Assembly (NCBI GenBank): GCA_000431275.1
Contig: HF989170.1
Location: 36,327 to 62,220, forward strand
From: Prevotella sp. CAG:755
GTDB lineage: Bacteria > Bacteroidota > Bacteroidia > Bacteroidales > Bacteroidaceae
Direction of reading: 5' to 3'
DNA: 25,894 bases
How positions within the stretch are numbered: position 1 is the stretch's first letter; each line of letters begins with the position of its first letter. Position numbers and translations under genes: made by a program. Positions 7,996-15,083 of this stretch are shown here, one piece after another. Under the pieces are notes generated by a model. The model had not been told where the DNA came from. It worked only from the letters and a program-made list of their open reading frames with translations, and did not search any database.

Positions 7996-8451
7996 ATGAA
8001 AAGAGAAGAGTTGTTAGTGGCAGCCATCCAAAACGGGACCGTCATTGATCATATACCACCCGCAAAAATCTTTGAGGTAGTCAACTTGCTTCACCTCGAA
8101 AATGTGAAAACCTCGATTATGGTGGGGATTAACCTGAAAAGTCATAAGATGGGACAGAAAAGCATCATTAAAATAGCAGACAAATACTTTACTGATGCCG
8201 AACTGAATCAGTTGAGCGTGGTGGCGCCGAACGTCTCGCTGTGCATTATCAAAGACTATGAAGTCGTTGAGAAAAAAGAGGTGGAGCTTCCTGACGTCAT
8301 CCGCAGTGTAGTCAAGTGCGGAAACCCGAAGTGTATCACGAATAACGAGCCAATGGCTACTGTATTCCAAGTCGTCGACAAAGAACAGGGCATTATCCAA
8401 TGTGCTTATTGTGAGAAAGAGCAGAACATAGATCACGTCAAACTATTATAA
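7996..8451 (+). CDS. pyrI: Aspartate carbamoyltransferase regulatory subunit
   Basis: PyrI binds nucleotide effectors (CTP/ATP) and links PyrB trimers in the dodecameric holoenzyme. The 151-residue protein has the N-terminal allosteric domain (about 1-100) and a C-terminal zinc domain with four Cys at 108, 113, 136 and 139, the spacing expected for the structural zinc that contacts PyrB. It follows pyrB by 20 bp, and only 2 bp separate its stop from the glyA start, so the three genes form one operon. Confidence 0.97.
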   Translation: MKREELLVAAIQNGTVIDHIPPAKIFEVVNLLHLENVKTSIMVGINLKSHKMGQKSIIKIADKYFTDAELNQLSVVAPNVSLCIIKDYEVVEKKEVELPDVIRSVVKCGNPKCITNNEPMATVFQVVDKEQGIIQCAYCEKEQNIDHVKLL

Positions 8452-8453
8452 TA

Positions 8454-9740
8454 ATGAGTATGGAACGAGATAACAAGGTCTTCGGTCTGGTAGAAGAAGA
8501 ATACCAACGTCAATTGCGGGGCATAGAGCTGATCGCTTCGGAAAACTTTGTGAGCGATGAGGTCATGGTGGCCATGGGTTCCTGCTTGACCAACAAATAT
8601 GCCGAAGGCTATCCGGGAAAACGCTATTACGGCGGGTGTGAGGTCGTAGATAAGGTTGAGAGCTTGGCCATCGAGCGGGTTTGTCGTTTGTTCGGTGCAG
8701 AATATGCCAACGTACAGCCTCACTCGGGTGCCCAAGCCAATGCTGCCGTTTTTTGGGCATGTCTGAAACCCGGCGACACATTTATGGGGCTGAACTTGGA
8801 GCAGGGTGGCCATCTTTCTCACGGTTCGCGTGTAAATACGTCCGGCATTCTTTACAATCCAATTGGCTATAATTTGAACCGCGAGACAGGGCGTGTTGAC
8901 TATGATGAGATGGAGCGGCTGGCTCAGGAACATCGTCCGAAACTCATTATCGGTGGCGGTTCGGCCTACTGTCGCGAGTGGGATTATGCCCGAATGCGAC
9001 AGATTGCAGACAGCGTTGGAGCCCTATTCATGGTAGACATGGCTCATCCGGCCGGACTTATTGCCGCAGGCTTGCTTGATAATCCAGTCCGTTATGCCCA
9101 TATCGTTACCTCAACGACACATAAGACGTTGCGCGGCCCGCGTGGTGGCATCATTCTCATGGGGGAGGATTTCGAGAACCCTTGGGGAGAAAAAACGAAG
9201 AAGGGCGAGATCAAGATGATGAGCCAATTGCTTAACAGTGCCGTATTCCCGGGGATTCAGGGCGGTCCCTTGGAGCATGTCATTGCCGCCAAAGCCGTGG
9301 CTTTCGCTGAGGCGTTGGATCCTGCGTTCAAGGAATACGCCGCGCAAGTAAAGAAGAATGCTGCCGCTTTGGCCGACGAACTCATGAAAAGAGGATTCAC
9401 GCTGGTCAGCGGAGGAACGGATAATCATTGCGTGCTGGTCGATTTGCGCAGCAAGTATCCTGACCTGACAGGTAAGGTGGCTGAAAAAGCTTTGGTGCAA
9501 GCAGACATCACGGTGAACAAGAACATGGTGCCGTTCGATACGAGGAGTGCTTTCCAGACGTCAGGTATTCGTTTGGGAACTCCGGCCGTAACCACGCGTG
9601 GCCTTAAAGAGGACAAAATGGCCTTGATCGCAGAGTTTATTGAGGAAGTGCTCAATGCCCCCGAAGACGAGAATATCATTGCCACAGTCCGTACGCGTGT
9701 CAATGAGATGATGCGTGCTTATCCTCTCTTTGCATGGTGA
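8454..9740 (+). CDS. glyA: Serine hydroxymethyltransferase
   Basis: A pyridoxal-phosphate enzyme that interconverts serine and glycine while charging tetrahydrofolate with a one-carbon unit. At 428 residues it is of normal length. The PLP Schiff-base lysine is Lys224 in the family signature [13 protein letters not shown]. The N-terminal ELIASENF and the [15 protein letters not shown] stretch that binds substrate and the neighbouring subunit are intact. The start at 8454 is 2 bp after the pyrI stop; an in-frame ATG two codons on (8460) is possible. Coupling glyA to pyrBI ties one-carbon supply to pyrimidine synthesis. No clear terminator follows; the 109 bp to the next promoter are AT-rich. 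Confidence 0.97.
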   Translation: MSMERDNKVFGLVEEEYQRQLRGIELIASENFVSDEVMVAMGSCLTNKYAEGYPGKRYYGGCEVVDKVESLAIERVCRLFGAEYANVQPHSGAQANAAVFWACLKPGDTFMGLNLEQGGHLSHGSRVNTSGILYNPIGYNLNRETGRVDYDEMERLAQEHRPKLIIGGGSAYCREWDYARMRQIADSVGALFMVDMAHPAGLIAAGLLDNPVRYAHIVTSTTHKTLRGPRGGIILMGEDFENPWGEKTKKGEIKMMSQLLNSAVFPGIQGGPLEHVIAAKAVAFAEALDPAFKEYAAQVKKNAAALADELMKRGFTLVSGGTDNHCVLVDLRSKYPDLTGKVAEKALVQADITVNKNMVPFDTRSAFQTSGIRLGTPAVTTRGLKEDKMALIAEFIEEVLNAPEDENIIATVRTRVNEMMRAYPLFAW

Positions 9741-9849
9741 AATAGGTGTAAAACATGTCCATTGAAACAGTTTTGTAGTAAAAACGCGCCGAAAAGTGGT
9801 TTTAATCGTTAATATCTATTGATAAAATAGAATAACTGAAATTTATGAC

Positions 9850-9858
9850 TACCTTTGC
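9850..9858 (+). promoter_or_regulatory. -7 promoter element of the winged-helix gene
   Basis: TACCTTTGC is a perfect TAnnTTTGY match. It predicts a transcript starting near 9863 and a leader of about 43 nt. This also rules out the upstream TTG codon at 9855 as the start of the gene. Confidence 0.65.
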
Positions 9859-9905
9859 AGCCGAAAATGCAAATAAATAGACATAGTAAAACTAAAAACA
9901 CTATT

Positions 9906-10112
9906 ATGTTACAAGAGAAAGCGGGCGAAGCTGCCGGAAAGATTTGGAATGCTCTCAACGACAACGGAGGAGAGCTCAGTGTGAAAGATTTGAAGAAAGT
10001 GACGAAGTATCGTGCTGACAAGGATCTTTATATGGGTCTGGGCTGGTTGCTTCGTGAAGACAAGATTGCTACCGAAGAAATTACGGGCGATGTGCTCGTG
10101 AAATTGAAATAA
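9906..10112 (+). CDS. Small winged helix-turn-helix protein (DUF2582 type)
   Basis: A 68-residue protein made almost entirely of one winged-helix fold: helix (about 3-16, KAGEAAGKIWNAL), a short turn with the motif NGGELSVKDLKK (17-30), a recognition-like helix (35-47, ADKDLYMGLGWLL) and a beta wing (about 50-67). It matches the DUF2582 family common in Bacteroidota. The function of that family is not established; DNA binding is inferred from the fold. The ATG at 9906 is chosen because the frame further upstream overlaps the promoter. It is monocistronic, with its own promoter and a strong hairpin terminator 20 bp after the stop. Confidence 0.85.
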   Translation: MLQEKAGEAAGKIWNALNDNGGELSVKDLKKVTKYRADKDLYMGLGWLLREDKIATEEITGDVLVKLK

Positions 10113-10131
10113 GTCTTGTTGAGATATAAGT

Positions 10132-10163
10132 ACGCAGGGCGCTTCTACGGAAGCGCCCTGCGT
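10132..10163. terminator. Bidirectional hairpin terminator
   Basis: A perfect 14-bp stem (10132-10145 with 10150-10163) closes a 4-nt loop. It lies between the convergent winged-helix gene and the MBL hydrolase gene, 4 bp from the latter's stop, and can serve both. There is no long T run. Confidence 0.8.
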
Positions 10164-10167
10164 GCAT

Positions 10168-10821
10168 CTATGCCTCTGTCCGCAGATATGGATTATATTT
10201 GCGTTCGTAGCTGATGTGCGTGGCCGGGCCGTGGCCGGGATATACAGTCGTCTCCGGTGGCAGGGTGAGGATGCGTGAGCGCAGAGCATCGACAAGGACA
10301 GGCCCGTTTCCGCCGGGCAGGTCGGTGCGGCCAATGCTGCATTGGAAGAGGCTGTCGCCGCTGAAAAGCACGCCTTCTTCCGCACAGTAGAAGCAGACGC
10401 CGCCTGGTGTGTGGCCCGGTGTCTCAATCACGGCGAGTTGGTGTGTGCCGAATGTGACGATGTCGCCATTTGCCAGTTTCGTTCCAACTGGTGGAAGATT
10501 CCACGTGCTTTCTTGCCCTAGTATGGAACTTGTCTGCTGTGCTGCCTGCGCGTAGAGTGGCATGTCTGCCGCGTGCATTTCTGGACGTAAGCCATAGGTG
10601 CGGTTGATGAACTCTACACCGAAGATGTGGTCGAAATGGGCATGCGTGCAGATAAGGTGTCTTGGCGTGAGCCTTTCAGTGAGGATGTATGAACAGATTT
10701 CGTCTTGCTCTTCTGGTGTCAGGGCACCGCAGTCGATGATGACAGCTTCGCCCGTAGAGTCAGAGACAACGTAGCAGTTCTCTGCGATCATGTTGACGGT
10801 GAACGTTTTTATCTTTATCAT
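10168..10821 (-). CDS. MBL-fold metallohydrolase (glyoxalase II-like)
   Basis: A 217-residue metallo-beta-lactamase-fold hydrolase of the glyoxalase II-like group. The metal motif THAHFDH gives His60, His62, Asp64 and His65; His137 in ETPGHTPGG and Asp156 in FSGDSLF supply further ligands, and the last histidine lies in VYPGHGP near residue 198. That full set indicates a binuclear active site. At this length it lacks the long C-terminal substrate domain of classical glyoxalase II, so thioester, persulfide or other hydrolase activity is possible. It starts 17 bp after rsmG and is probably co-transcribed with it. Confidence 0.93.
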   Translation of the reverse strand: MIKIKTFTVNMIAENCYVVSDSTGEAVIIDCGALTPEEQDEICSYILTERLTPRHLICTHAHFDHIFGVEFINRTYGLRPEMHAADMPLYAQAAQQTSSILGQESTWNLPPVGTKLANGDIVTFGTHQLAVIETPGHTPGGVCFYCAEEGVLFSGDSLFQCSIGRTDLPGGNGPVLVDALRSRILTLPPETTVYPGHGPATHISYERKYNPYLRTEA

Positions 10822-10838
10822 GGCTCTTTGTTAACAAG

Positions 10839-11483
10839 TTATTCGAGCATTACATAGACTACACGTTTTGTTTCGAAAAAGTCTTCTTCGAAATAGTCTT
10901 TCAGGTCCCATGTCATGGCGCGTTTCCCGAAAGGGTGAAGTTCCTCGTTGAGATTACCGCCTTTTAAGCAGAGTAATCCGTTGGGAACGGAGTTGTGTTG
11001 TTCCCGGCTGATGTTCTTGCGCACCAATCGGCACATCTCTTCAAGGTTCATCACAGCGCGGTTGACAACGAAGTCAAATTTCCGTTTTTCCTCTTTGACA
11101 TTCTCGTGGGCGAAGGTCACGTTCGTGAGGCCTATGGCCCGTGCCACTTCTTGTGCGACGCGAATTTTTTTCCCTATACTGTCGACGAGGTGGAACGTGA
11201 CGTCCGGAAAAAGGATGGCCAAGGGGATACCCGGGAAGCCGCCTCCCGTGCCTACGTCCATGACAGACGTTCCCGGGCGGAAAGAGATCACCTTGGCCAA
11301 GCCGAGAGAGTGGAGCACATGGTGTAGATAGAGATTGTCGATATCTTTGCGGGAGATCACGTTGATCTTCTGATTCCAATCGGCATAGAGTGCGCCAAGT
11401 GCACTGAATTGTGCCAACTGTGCCTCAGTCAGGTCGGGGAAATACTTGGTGACAAGTTCAATTCCAGTCGGGTGTGTACACAT
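10839..11483 (-). CDS. rsmG: 16S rRNA (guanine527-N7)-methyltransferase RsmG (GidB)
   Basis: RsmG methylates N7 of G527 in 16S rRNA using S-adenosylmethionine. The protein is 214 residues, the normal size. The SAM-binding motif is DVGTGGGFPGIPLAI at about residues 76-90, and the preceding WNQKINVISRKD and HHVLHSL stretches are family-typical. The start at 11483 has a good -7 promoter element about 50 bp upstream, giving a leader of roughly 40 nt that is very AT-rich next to the start codon. It is the first gene of a two-gene unit with the MBL hydrolase. Confidence 0.95.
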   Translation of the reverse strand: MCTHPTGIELVTKYFPDLTEAQLAQFSALGALYADWNQKINVISRKDIDNLYLHHVLHSLGLAKVISFRPGTSVMDVGTGGGFPGIPLAILFPDVTFHLVDSIGKKIRVAQEVARAIGLTNVTFAHENVKEEKRKFDFVVNRAVMNLEEMCRLVRKNISREQHNSVPNGLLCLKGGNLNEELHPFGKRAMTWDLKDYFEEDFFETKRVVYVMLE

Positions 11484-11531
11484 TTATATATATAATAATT
11501 GTAAGTTCAAGTGGATAGCGTCGTTTGGGTT

Positions 11532-11540
11532 GCAAAGATA
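11532..11540 (-). promoter_or_regulatory. -7 promoter element of rsmG
   Basis: The minus strand reads TATCTTTGC, a perfect TAnnTTTGY match. A TCG takes the place of TTG 20 nt upstream. Confidence 0.6.
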
Positions 11541-11940
11541 GTGCAAACGAATGGAAGGCGCGACGAAGGCTGCTGGATTTCTATGGAGTGTTGCCATGTG
11601 TTGTCTGTTTGGTTGCAGAAGGATTTCTAATAGGCGAAAGCATGACGGAAAGCCGTAGGGGTTTGACAAGGCTTGCAGACCGGCTGATGAAAATTATGGC
11701 AGTGGTAGTCAACGGTTCCTTCACAGCATGAAGTAGCCTTTGACAAGGTGGCGAGTCCTTTCATCCCATCATTGTCTTTTTGTGTCAGATTTGCGAGCTT
11801 TCCCTCCGAATACTGTCAGCTGCCCCCGAGCCTCTGTCAACAAGCGACAGTCCTGACAGTTTGAAGAAAAAAGCGGATTCTGACGGCGGCGTGGTACGCT
11901 ATTTGTTGCTTTTCCAGCAACCATTCAATATACAAGTATT
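11541..11940. other. Non-coding stretch between rsmG and ferritin with CTGTCA/TGACAG words
   Basis: About 400 bp without a convincing gene. The last 160 bp hold a cluster of CTGTCA or TGACAG words at 11783-11788, 11813-11819, 11834-11839, 11846-11851 and 11853-11859. They can form alternative hairpins, for example 11813-11819 with 11853-11859, or 11834-11839 with 11854-11859. A small stem (11905-11910 with 11916-11921) lies just before the ferritin gene. This looks like a regulatory region for ferritin, but no consensus -7 element was found. Confidence 0.4.
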
Positions 11941-12423
11941 ATGATTTCAGAAAAGTTACAAGACGCAATCAATGAGCAGATATCGCGTGAGCTTTGGTCT
12001 GCCAACCTTTATTTGTCGATGGCCTTCTATTTTGACATGGAAGGATTCAACGGTTTCGCCAGTTGGATGAAGAAACAGTCACAGGAAGAAACTGAGCACG
12101 CCCACACGATGGCAGATTATCTTATCAAGCGAGGTGGGAAAGCGCGTGTCGGTCAGGTGGATGCTGTGCCCGAGGTGTGGAAATCACCGCTCGAAGTCTT
12201 CGAACAGGTTTACGAGCATGAGTGCAAGGTGTCGCGTTGGATTGACGATCTGCTCGACCTTGCCATCGCCGAAAACGACAAGGCCACGCAAGATTTCCTT
12301 TGGACTTTCGTTAGGGAGCAGGTGGAAGAAGAGGCTACGGCCTCTGGCATAGTCGACCGCATCCGCAAGATGGGTGACACGGCCATCTTCAATCTCGACC
12401 AGCAATATGGGGCACGTGCTTAA
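11941..12423 (+). CDS. ftn: Bacterial non-heme ferritin
   Basis: A 160-residue ferritin of the 24-subunit iron-storage type. The ferroxidase residues fall at the same numbers as in E. coli FtnA: Glu17, Tyr24, Glu50, His53, Glu94, Gln127 and Glu130. There is no heme-binding Met motif of bacterioferritin. The start at 11941 gives the usual MISEKLQDAIN N-terminus. It is monocistronic, with a perfect 21-bp terminator hairpin downstream, and lies convergent to the di-iron/LuxR regulator and next to the porin-imelysin-cytochrome cluster. Iron-dependent control is likely from context, but no Fur box is obvious. Confidence 0.96.
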   Translation: MISEKLQDAINEQISRELWSANLYLSMAFYFDMEGFNGFASWMKKQSQEETEHAHTMADYLIKRGGKARVGQVDAVPEVWKSPLEVFEQVYEHECKVSRWIDDLLDLAIAENDKATQDFLWTFVREQVEEEATASGIVDRIRKMGDTAIFNLDQQYGARA

Positions 12424-12490
12424 CTCGTCAGCTCCGCTATGGTCCTGACGTGATCTTCCACTTTCAGCCAGCCTGATGGTTGGGAGAGCG

Positions 12491-12541
12491 AAAAGCGTAA
12501 GCCTCCGCAGAGATTATATTTCTGCGGAGGCTTACGCTTTT
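12491..12541. terminator. Bidirectional terminator between ferritin and the regulator
   Basis: A perfect 21-bp inverted repeat (12491-12511 with 12521-12541) has a 9-nt loop. It begins with AAAA and ends with TTTT, so it works in both directions for two convergent genes. Confidence 0.92.
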
Positions 12542-12588
12542 TATGGAGGGAGTGTGGGCGTATTTCAAACCGTTCGGAGAGATTGCCG

Positions 12589-13545
12589 TCACGAAACCTT
12601 GATTTCGTCTATGTTTACCAATTTATTCACGATGGCGTAGATGGTCAGCCCCGCCACGGAGCGAATCTGCAACTTGCGCGCGATGTTCTTACGGTGCGTC
12701 AGCACAGTGTTCAGTGAGATATAGAGTTGTTCAGCTGTCTCTTTGTTCGTCATCCCCTTGACCACACAGGCCACCACTTCCCGTTCCCTCTCACTGAGTT
12801 CCTCGCGTCCCGATGAACCGTCAGTGACAGAGGTGTGCGGGCGACCTGGTTGGCAGGCAACCTTTTGTTCCAGCAATTCAACGGCCGGTACAAACAGGAG
12901 GTTTTCGACCTCACAGTGCGTGAAGAGGTCCTTTTCGCAGTTGAAAATGTCGAAGAGTACAGCGTTCAGCAGATTGGCGTCGCCCTGCGGGACGTAATAT
13001 CTGATGATGATGTTTTTGAGCTCTTGCAGCTTTTTGTTGATGTTTTCATGGTTGCGTGCGAATTGCGCGATTTCGTATCCTCCGGTCTTTTCACCGGCCA
13101 GCAGGCGTTCGACATAGGTGAATATCTTCCGGTTTTCGAGTTCCATGTGGGCGCGCACTTCATTCATGTAGGCGTCATAGAATTTGAGAATCAGTAGAGC
13201 CACGTCGTCACGTTGCGAGCAGTCGAGAGCTTCAAGCAACTTGCGGCGTATGGCGGGCAGTTCGAAGCCCAGAAAGTAATCGTGTGCTTGGCGGAGGTAG
13301 GACATCAACGAACTTACCGATATCCTTCCGGCGTGGAGGGCGACTCCAGGATCGCCGCTTTTGATATAATTTGCCACGACGAGAAAAGTGCCACAATCGA
13401 CTCCTGCTTCGTCGCAGACTTCTTTGATTGTTTTCTCTCCGAATCCTAGCGAAATGCCGAAACGACTGAGCATTTGAAGCAGGTGAAACTCGTCACTGAT
13501 CACGTCGCTCATCCGGTCCGTCTCTTTATAGTTGCTTACGGTCAT
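12589..13545 (-). CDS. RIC/YtfE-like di-iron hemerythrin module fused to a LuxR-type HTH regulator
   Basis: A 318-residue predicted one-component regulator. Residues about 15-62 resemble the ScdA_N/DUF542 domain of RIC proteins (YtfE, ScdA), which repair iron centres after nitrosative stress. Residues about 80-225 form a hemerythrin-like helical bundle: His88, His133, Glu137, His166, His210 and Glu214 reproduce the spacing of the six di-iron ligands I recall for E. coli YtfE (84, 129, 133, 160, 204, 208). The usual Cys-Cys of the N-terminal domain is replaced by Gly-Phe. Residues about 248-310 form a GerE/LuxR helix-turn-helix (LSEREREVV, NKETAEQLYISLNTVLTHRKNIARKL). There is no receiver domain. 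The frame remains open 61 codons upstream, but that part overlaps the promoter, so the start is ATG 13545. It is divergent from the porin gene, whose cluster it may control; the signal (iron, NO or oxygen) is inferred. Confidence 0.82.
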   Translation of the reverse strand: MTVSNYKETDRMSDVISDEFHLLQMLSRFGISLGFGEKTIKEVCDEAGVDCGTFLVVANYIKSGDPGVALHAGRISVSSLMSYLRQAHDYFLGFELPAIRRKLLEALDCSQRDDVALLILKFYDAYMNEVRAHMELENRKIFTYVERLLAGEKTGGYEIAQFARNHENINKKLQELKNIIIRYYVPQGDANLLNAVLFDIFNCEKDLFTHCEVENLLFVPAVELLEQKVACQPGRPHTSVTDGSSGREELSEREREVVACVVKGMTNKETAEQLYISLNTVLTHRKNIARKLQIRSVAGLTIYAIVNKLVNIDEIKVS

Positions 13546-13569
13546 AGTCTTGCTTTTTTCGGAATGCGC

Positions 13570-13601
13570 GCAAAGTAAGTCATTTCCCCCCACATGGGCA
13601 A
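13570..13601 (-). promoter_or_regulatory. Promoter of the di-iron/LuxR regulator
   Basis: On the minus strand a -33 TTG (13599-13601) is followed after exactly 20 nt by TTACTTTGC (13570-13578), seven of eight matches to the -7 consensus. It predicts a leader of roughly 20 nt. Confidence 0.65.
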
Positions 13602-13615
13602 TCCCCACATGTGGG
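13589..13615. promoter_or_regulatory. Candidate operator: two CCCACATG boxes, one a perfect palindrome
   Basis: CCCACATGGG (13589-13598) and the perfect 12-bp palindrome CCCACATGTGGG (13604-13615) share CCCACATG with starts 15 bp apart. The first box fills the space next to the -33 element of the regulator promoter, between it and the -7, and the second abuts its other side. The placement suits autoregulation by the dimeric LuxR-type protein or control by another factor. Confidence 0.5.
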
Positions 13616-13690
13616 TATTCTCCGTCTTGCAGTGTGAGGGGCGTCGCCGCCCCCGCCCGCGTGGCGGCGGAATATCCCCCAAAGGCGGTA

Positions 13691-13722
13691 TTGTGTCTGC
13701 TTGAAGATCCCTGTACTTTTGC
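13691..13722 (+). promoter_or_regulatory. Promoter of the porin-led iron cluster
   Basis: TTG at 13691-13693 is followed after 20 nt by TACTTTTGC (13714-13722), a perfect TAnnTTTGY. The spacing equals that of the divergent regulator promoter. The porin ATG lies 23 nt downstream of the -7 element. Confidence 0.75.
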
Positions 13723-13745
13723 CAGCAAATTTTAACAGTACAGGT

Positions 13746-15044
13746 ATGAAGTTTATCACTAAGACACTGGGCGGCGCCGTGCTCCTCGCCTGTCTCGGCG
13801 GAGTTGAGGCCAGCGCCCAAACCCAAGCCGAAGAAACCCGCGCGACCCGGTCGCGCTTCCAGGTGGGGGGCTATGCGGAGGTAGCCTATACCCGCAATTT
13901 TTACAGCGACAATGTATATAAGTATCAGCCGAGCCATGTGAAGAACGACCGTAAGAACCATGGTCGGTTCGACATCCCCCACGCCGTGGTTTACCTCTCT
14001 TACGATTTCGGCAAGGGATGGAAGATGGGCAGCGAGATCGAGTTCGAACACGGAGGCTCGGGCGCAGCCTATGAGAAGGAAACCGAAGAAGGGGGCGAGT
14101 GGGAACAAGAAACCGAAAAGGGCGGAGAAGTCGAGTTGGAACAACTCTGGATCCAGAAGACCTTTTGGCCCGAACTGAACGTAAAGATCGGTCACATCGT
14201 GGTGCCCATAGGCCTGACCAATGCCCATCACGAACCGACGGAATACTTCACCGTCTACCGCCCCGAGGGCGAAGCCACTATCTTTCCCTGCACCTGGCAC
14301 CAGACGGGCGTCAGCCTTTGGGGACGCCATGGCGCGTGGCGCTATGAGGCGCAATTCCTTGCGGGGCTCGACGCGCTCCAATTTTCAGCCGCGAACTGGA
14401 TACAGGGCGGAACAAAGTCGCCCTACGAGTTCGACGTTGCCAACAAATATGCCGTCGCCGCCCGTGTGGACAATTATTCCGTACCCGGGCTTCGTCTGGG
14501 GCTGAGCGCATACTACGGGCACAGCATCAACAATACCTACGAGACCATGACGGGTTCGCACTACCAGGTGAAGGGCGCCGTGGCCATCGGCTCGTTCGAT
14601 TTTCACTACGACGCGCATAATTGGGTGGTTCGTGGCAGTCTCGATTACGGTCATCTCTCCGACGCCGACCACATCAATGCCATCAACGTCAACCAGCCGA
14701 CGAACTCGCCCAACGCCCGTTCGCACGTTGGCGACCAAGCTGTGGCCTTCGGCGCGGAGGCGGGCTACGATTTCTTTTCACAAATCAAGAGACTCCGCGA
14801 AAAGGCGCAGCGCATGTACCTCTTCGCCCGCTATGAGTACTACGACAGCTACCGTCCGGCGACAGGCGCCACAACCGATTACCCCTACACCGAGAAACAC
14901 CGCCTGGCGGTCGGCCTGAACTACTATCCCATTCCCGAGGTCGTCATCAAGGGCGAGTTCTCGCACCGCTTCCTCCACAGCCAATATAACGACGAGCCTT
15001 CGGTCTCGCTGGGCGTGGCGTACGCCGGTTTCTTTACAAAGTGA
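13746..15044 (+). CDS. Outer-membrane beta-barrel porin (phosphate-selective porin O/P-like)
   Basis: A 432-residue outer-membrane protein with a Sec signal peptide (residues 1 to about 24, ending VEASAQ). Alternating amphipathic strands run throughout, starting with FQVGGYAEVAYTRNFY and ending with a short strand and terminal Phe-Phe-Thr-Lys, typical of porins. Residues 110-133 form a very acidic loop built from two tandem decapeptides, EKETEEGGEW and EQETEKGGEV. Conserved family-like stretches include LEQLWIQKTF, VKIGHIVVPIGLTN and FPCTWHQTGVSLWG. I chose the ATG at 13746 because the 15 upstream in-frame codons overlap the promoter. It leads the cluster, and imelysin follows 39 bp later. 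The solute is unknown; by context it may admit iron or small iron complexes. Confidence 0.87.
   Translation: MKFITKTLGGAVLLACLGGVEASAQTQAEETRATRSRFQVGGYAEVAYTRNFYSDNVYKYQPSHVKNDRKNHGRFDIPHAVVYLSYDFGKGWKMGSEIEFEHGGSGAAYEKETEEGGEWEQETEKGGEVELEQLWIQKTFWPELNVKIGHIVVPIGLTNAHHEPTEYFTVYRPEGEATIFPCTWHQTGVSLWGRHGAWRYEAQFLAGLDALQFSAANWIQGGTKSPYEFDVANKYAVAARVDNYSVPGLRLGLSAYYGHSINNTYETMTGSHYQVKGAVAIGSFDFHYDAHNWVVRGSLDYGHLSDADHINAINVNQPTNSPNARSHVGDQAVAFGAEAGYDFFSQIKRLREKAQRMYLFARYEYYDSYRPATGATTDYPYTEKHRLAVGLNYYPIPEVVIKGEFSHRFLHSQYNDEPSVSLGVAYAGFFTK
14073..14132 (+). repeat. Tandem 30-bp repeat encoding an acidic loop of the porin
   Basis: Two diverged 30-bp units encode the decapeptides EKETEEGGEW and EQETEKGGEV. 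The repeat inserts about eleven carboxylates into one predicted extracellular loop. Confidence 0.75.
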
Positions 15045-15083
15045 AGCTAACTTCTCATTATTCAACTTAACACGTTTAGCATT

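Noticed and set aside
11525..11731. Small plus-strand open frame between rsmG and ferritin
   Set aside because: It starts within the rsmG promoter region, lacks a promoter of its own and matches no family I know; it is treated as non-coding.
13645..13669. GC-rich hairpin (CGCCGCC with GGCGGCG) between the divergent promoters as a terminator or operator
   Set aside because: Short simple-sequence GC stem upstream of the porin promoter, without T tract; chance pairing is likely in such composition.
13546..13728. 61-codon N-terminal extension of the di-iron/LuxR regulator
   Set aside because: The extension runs through the divergent promoters and the CCCACATG boxes, has a non-family composition, and would remove the regulator's own promoter.
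13542..14381. Minus-strand open frame of 279 codons opposite the porin gene
   Set aside because: It covers the porin coding region and both divergent promoters, and has no recognisable domain.
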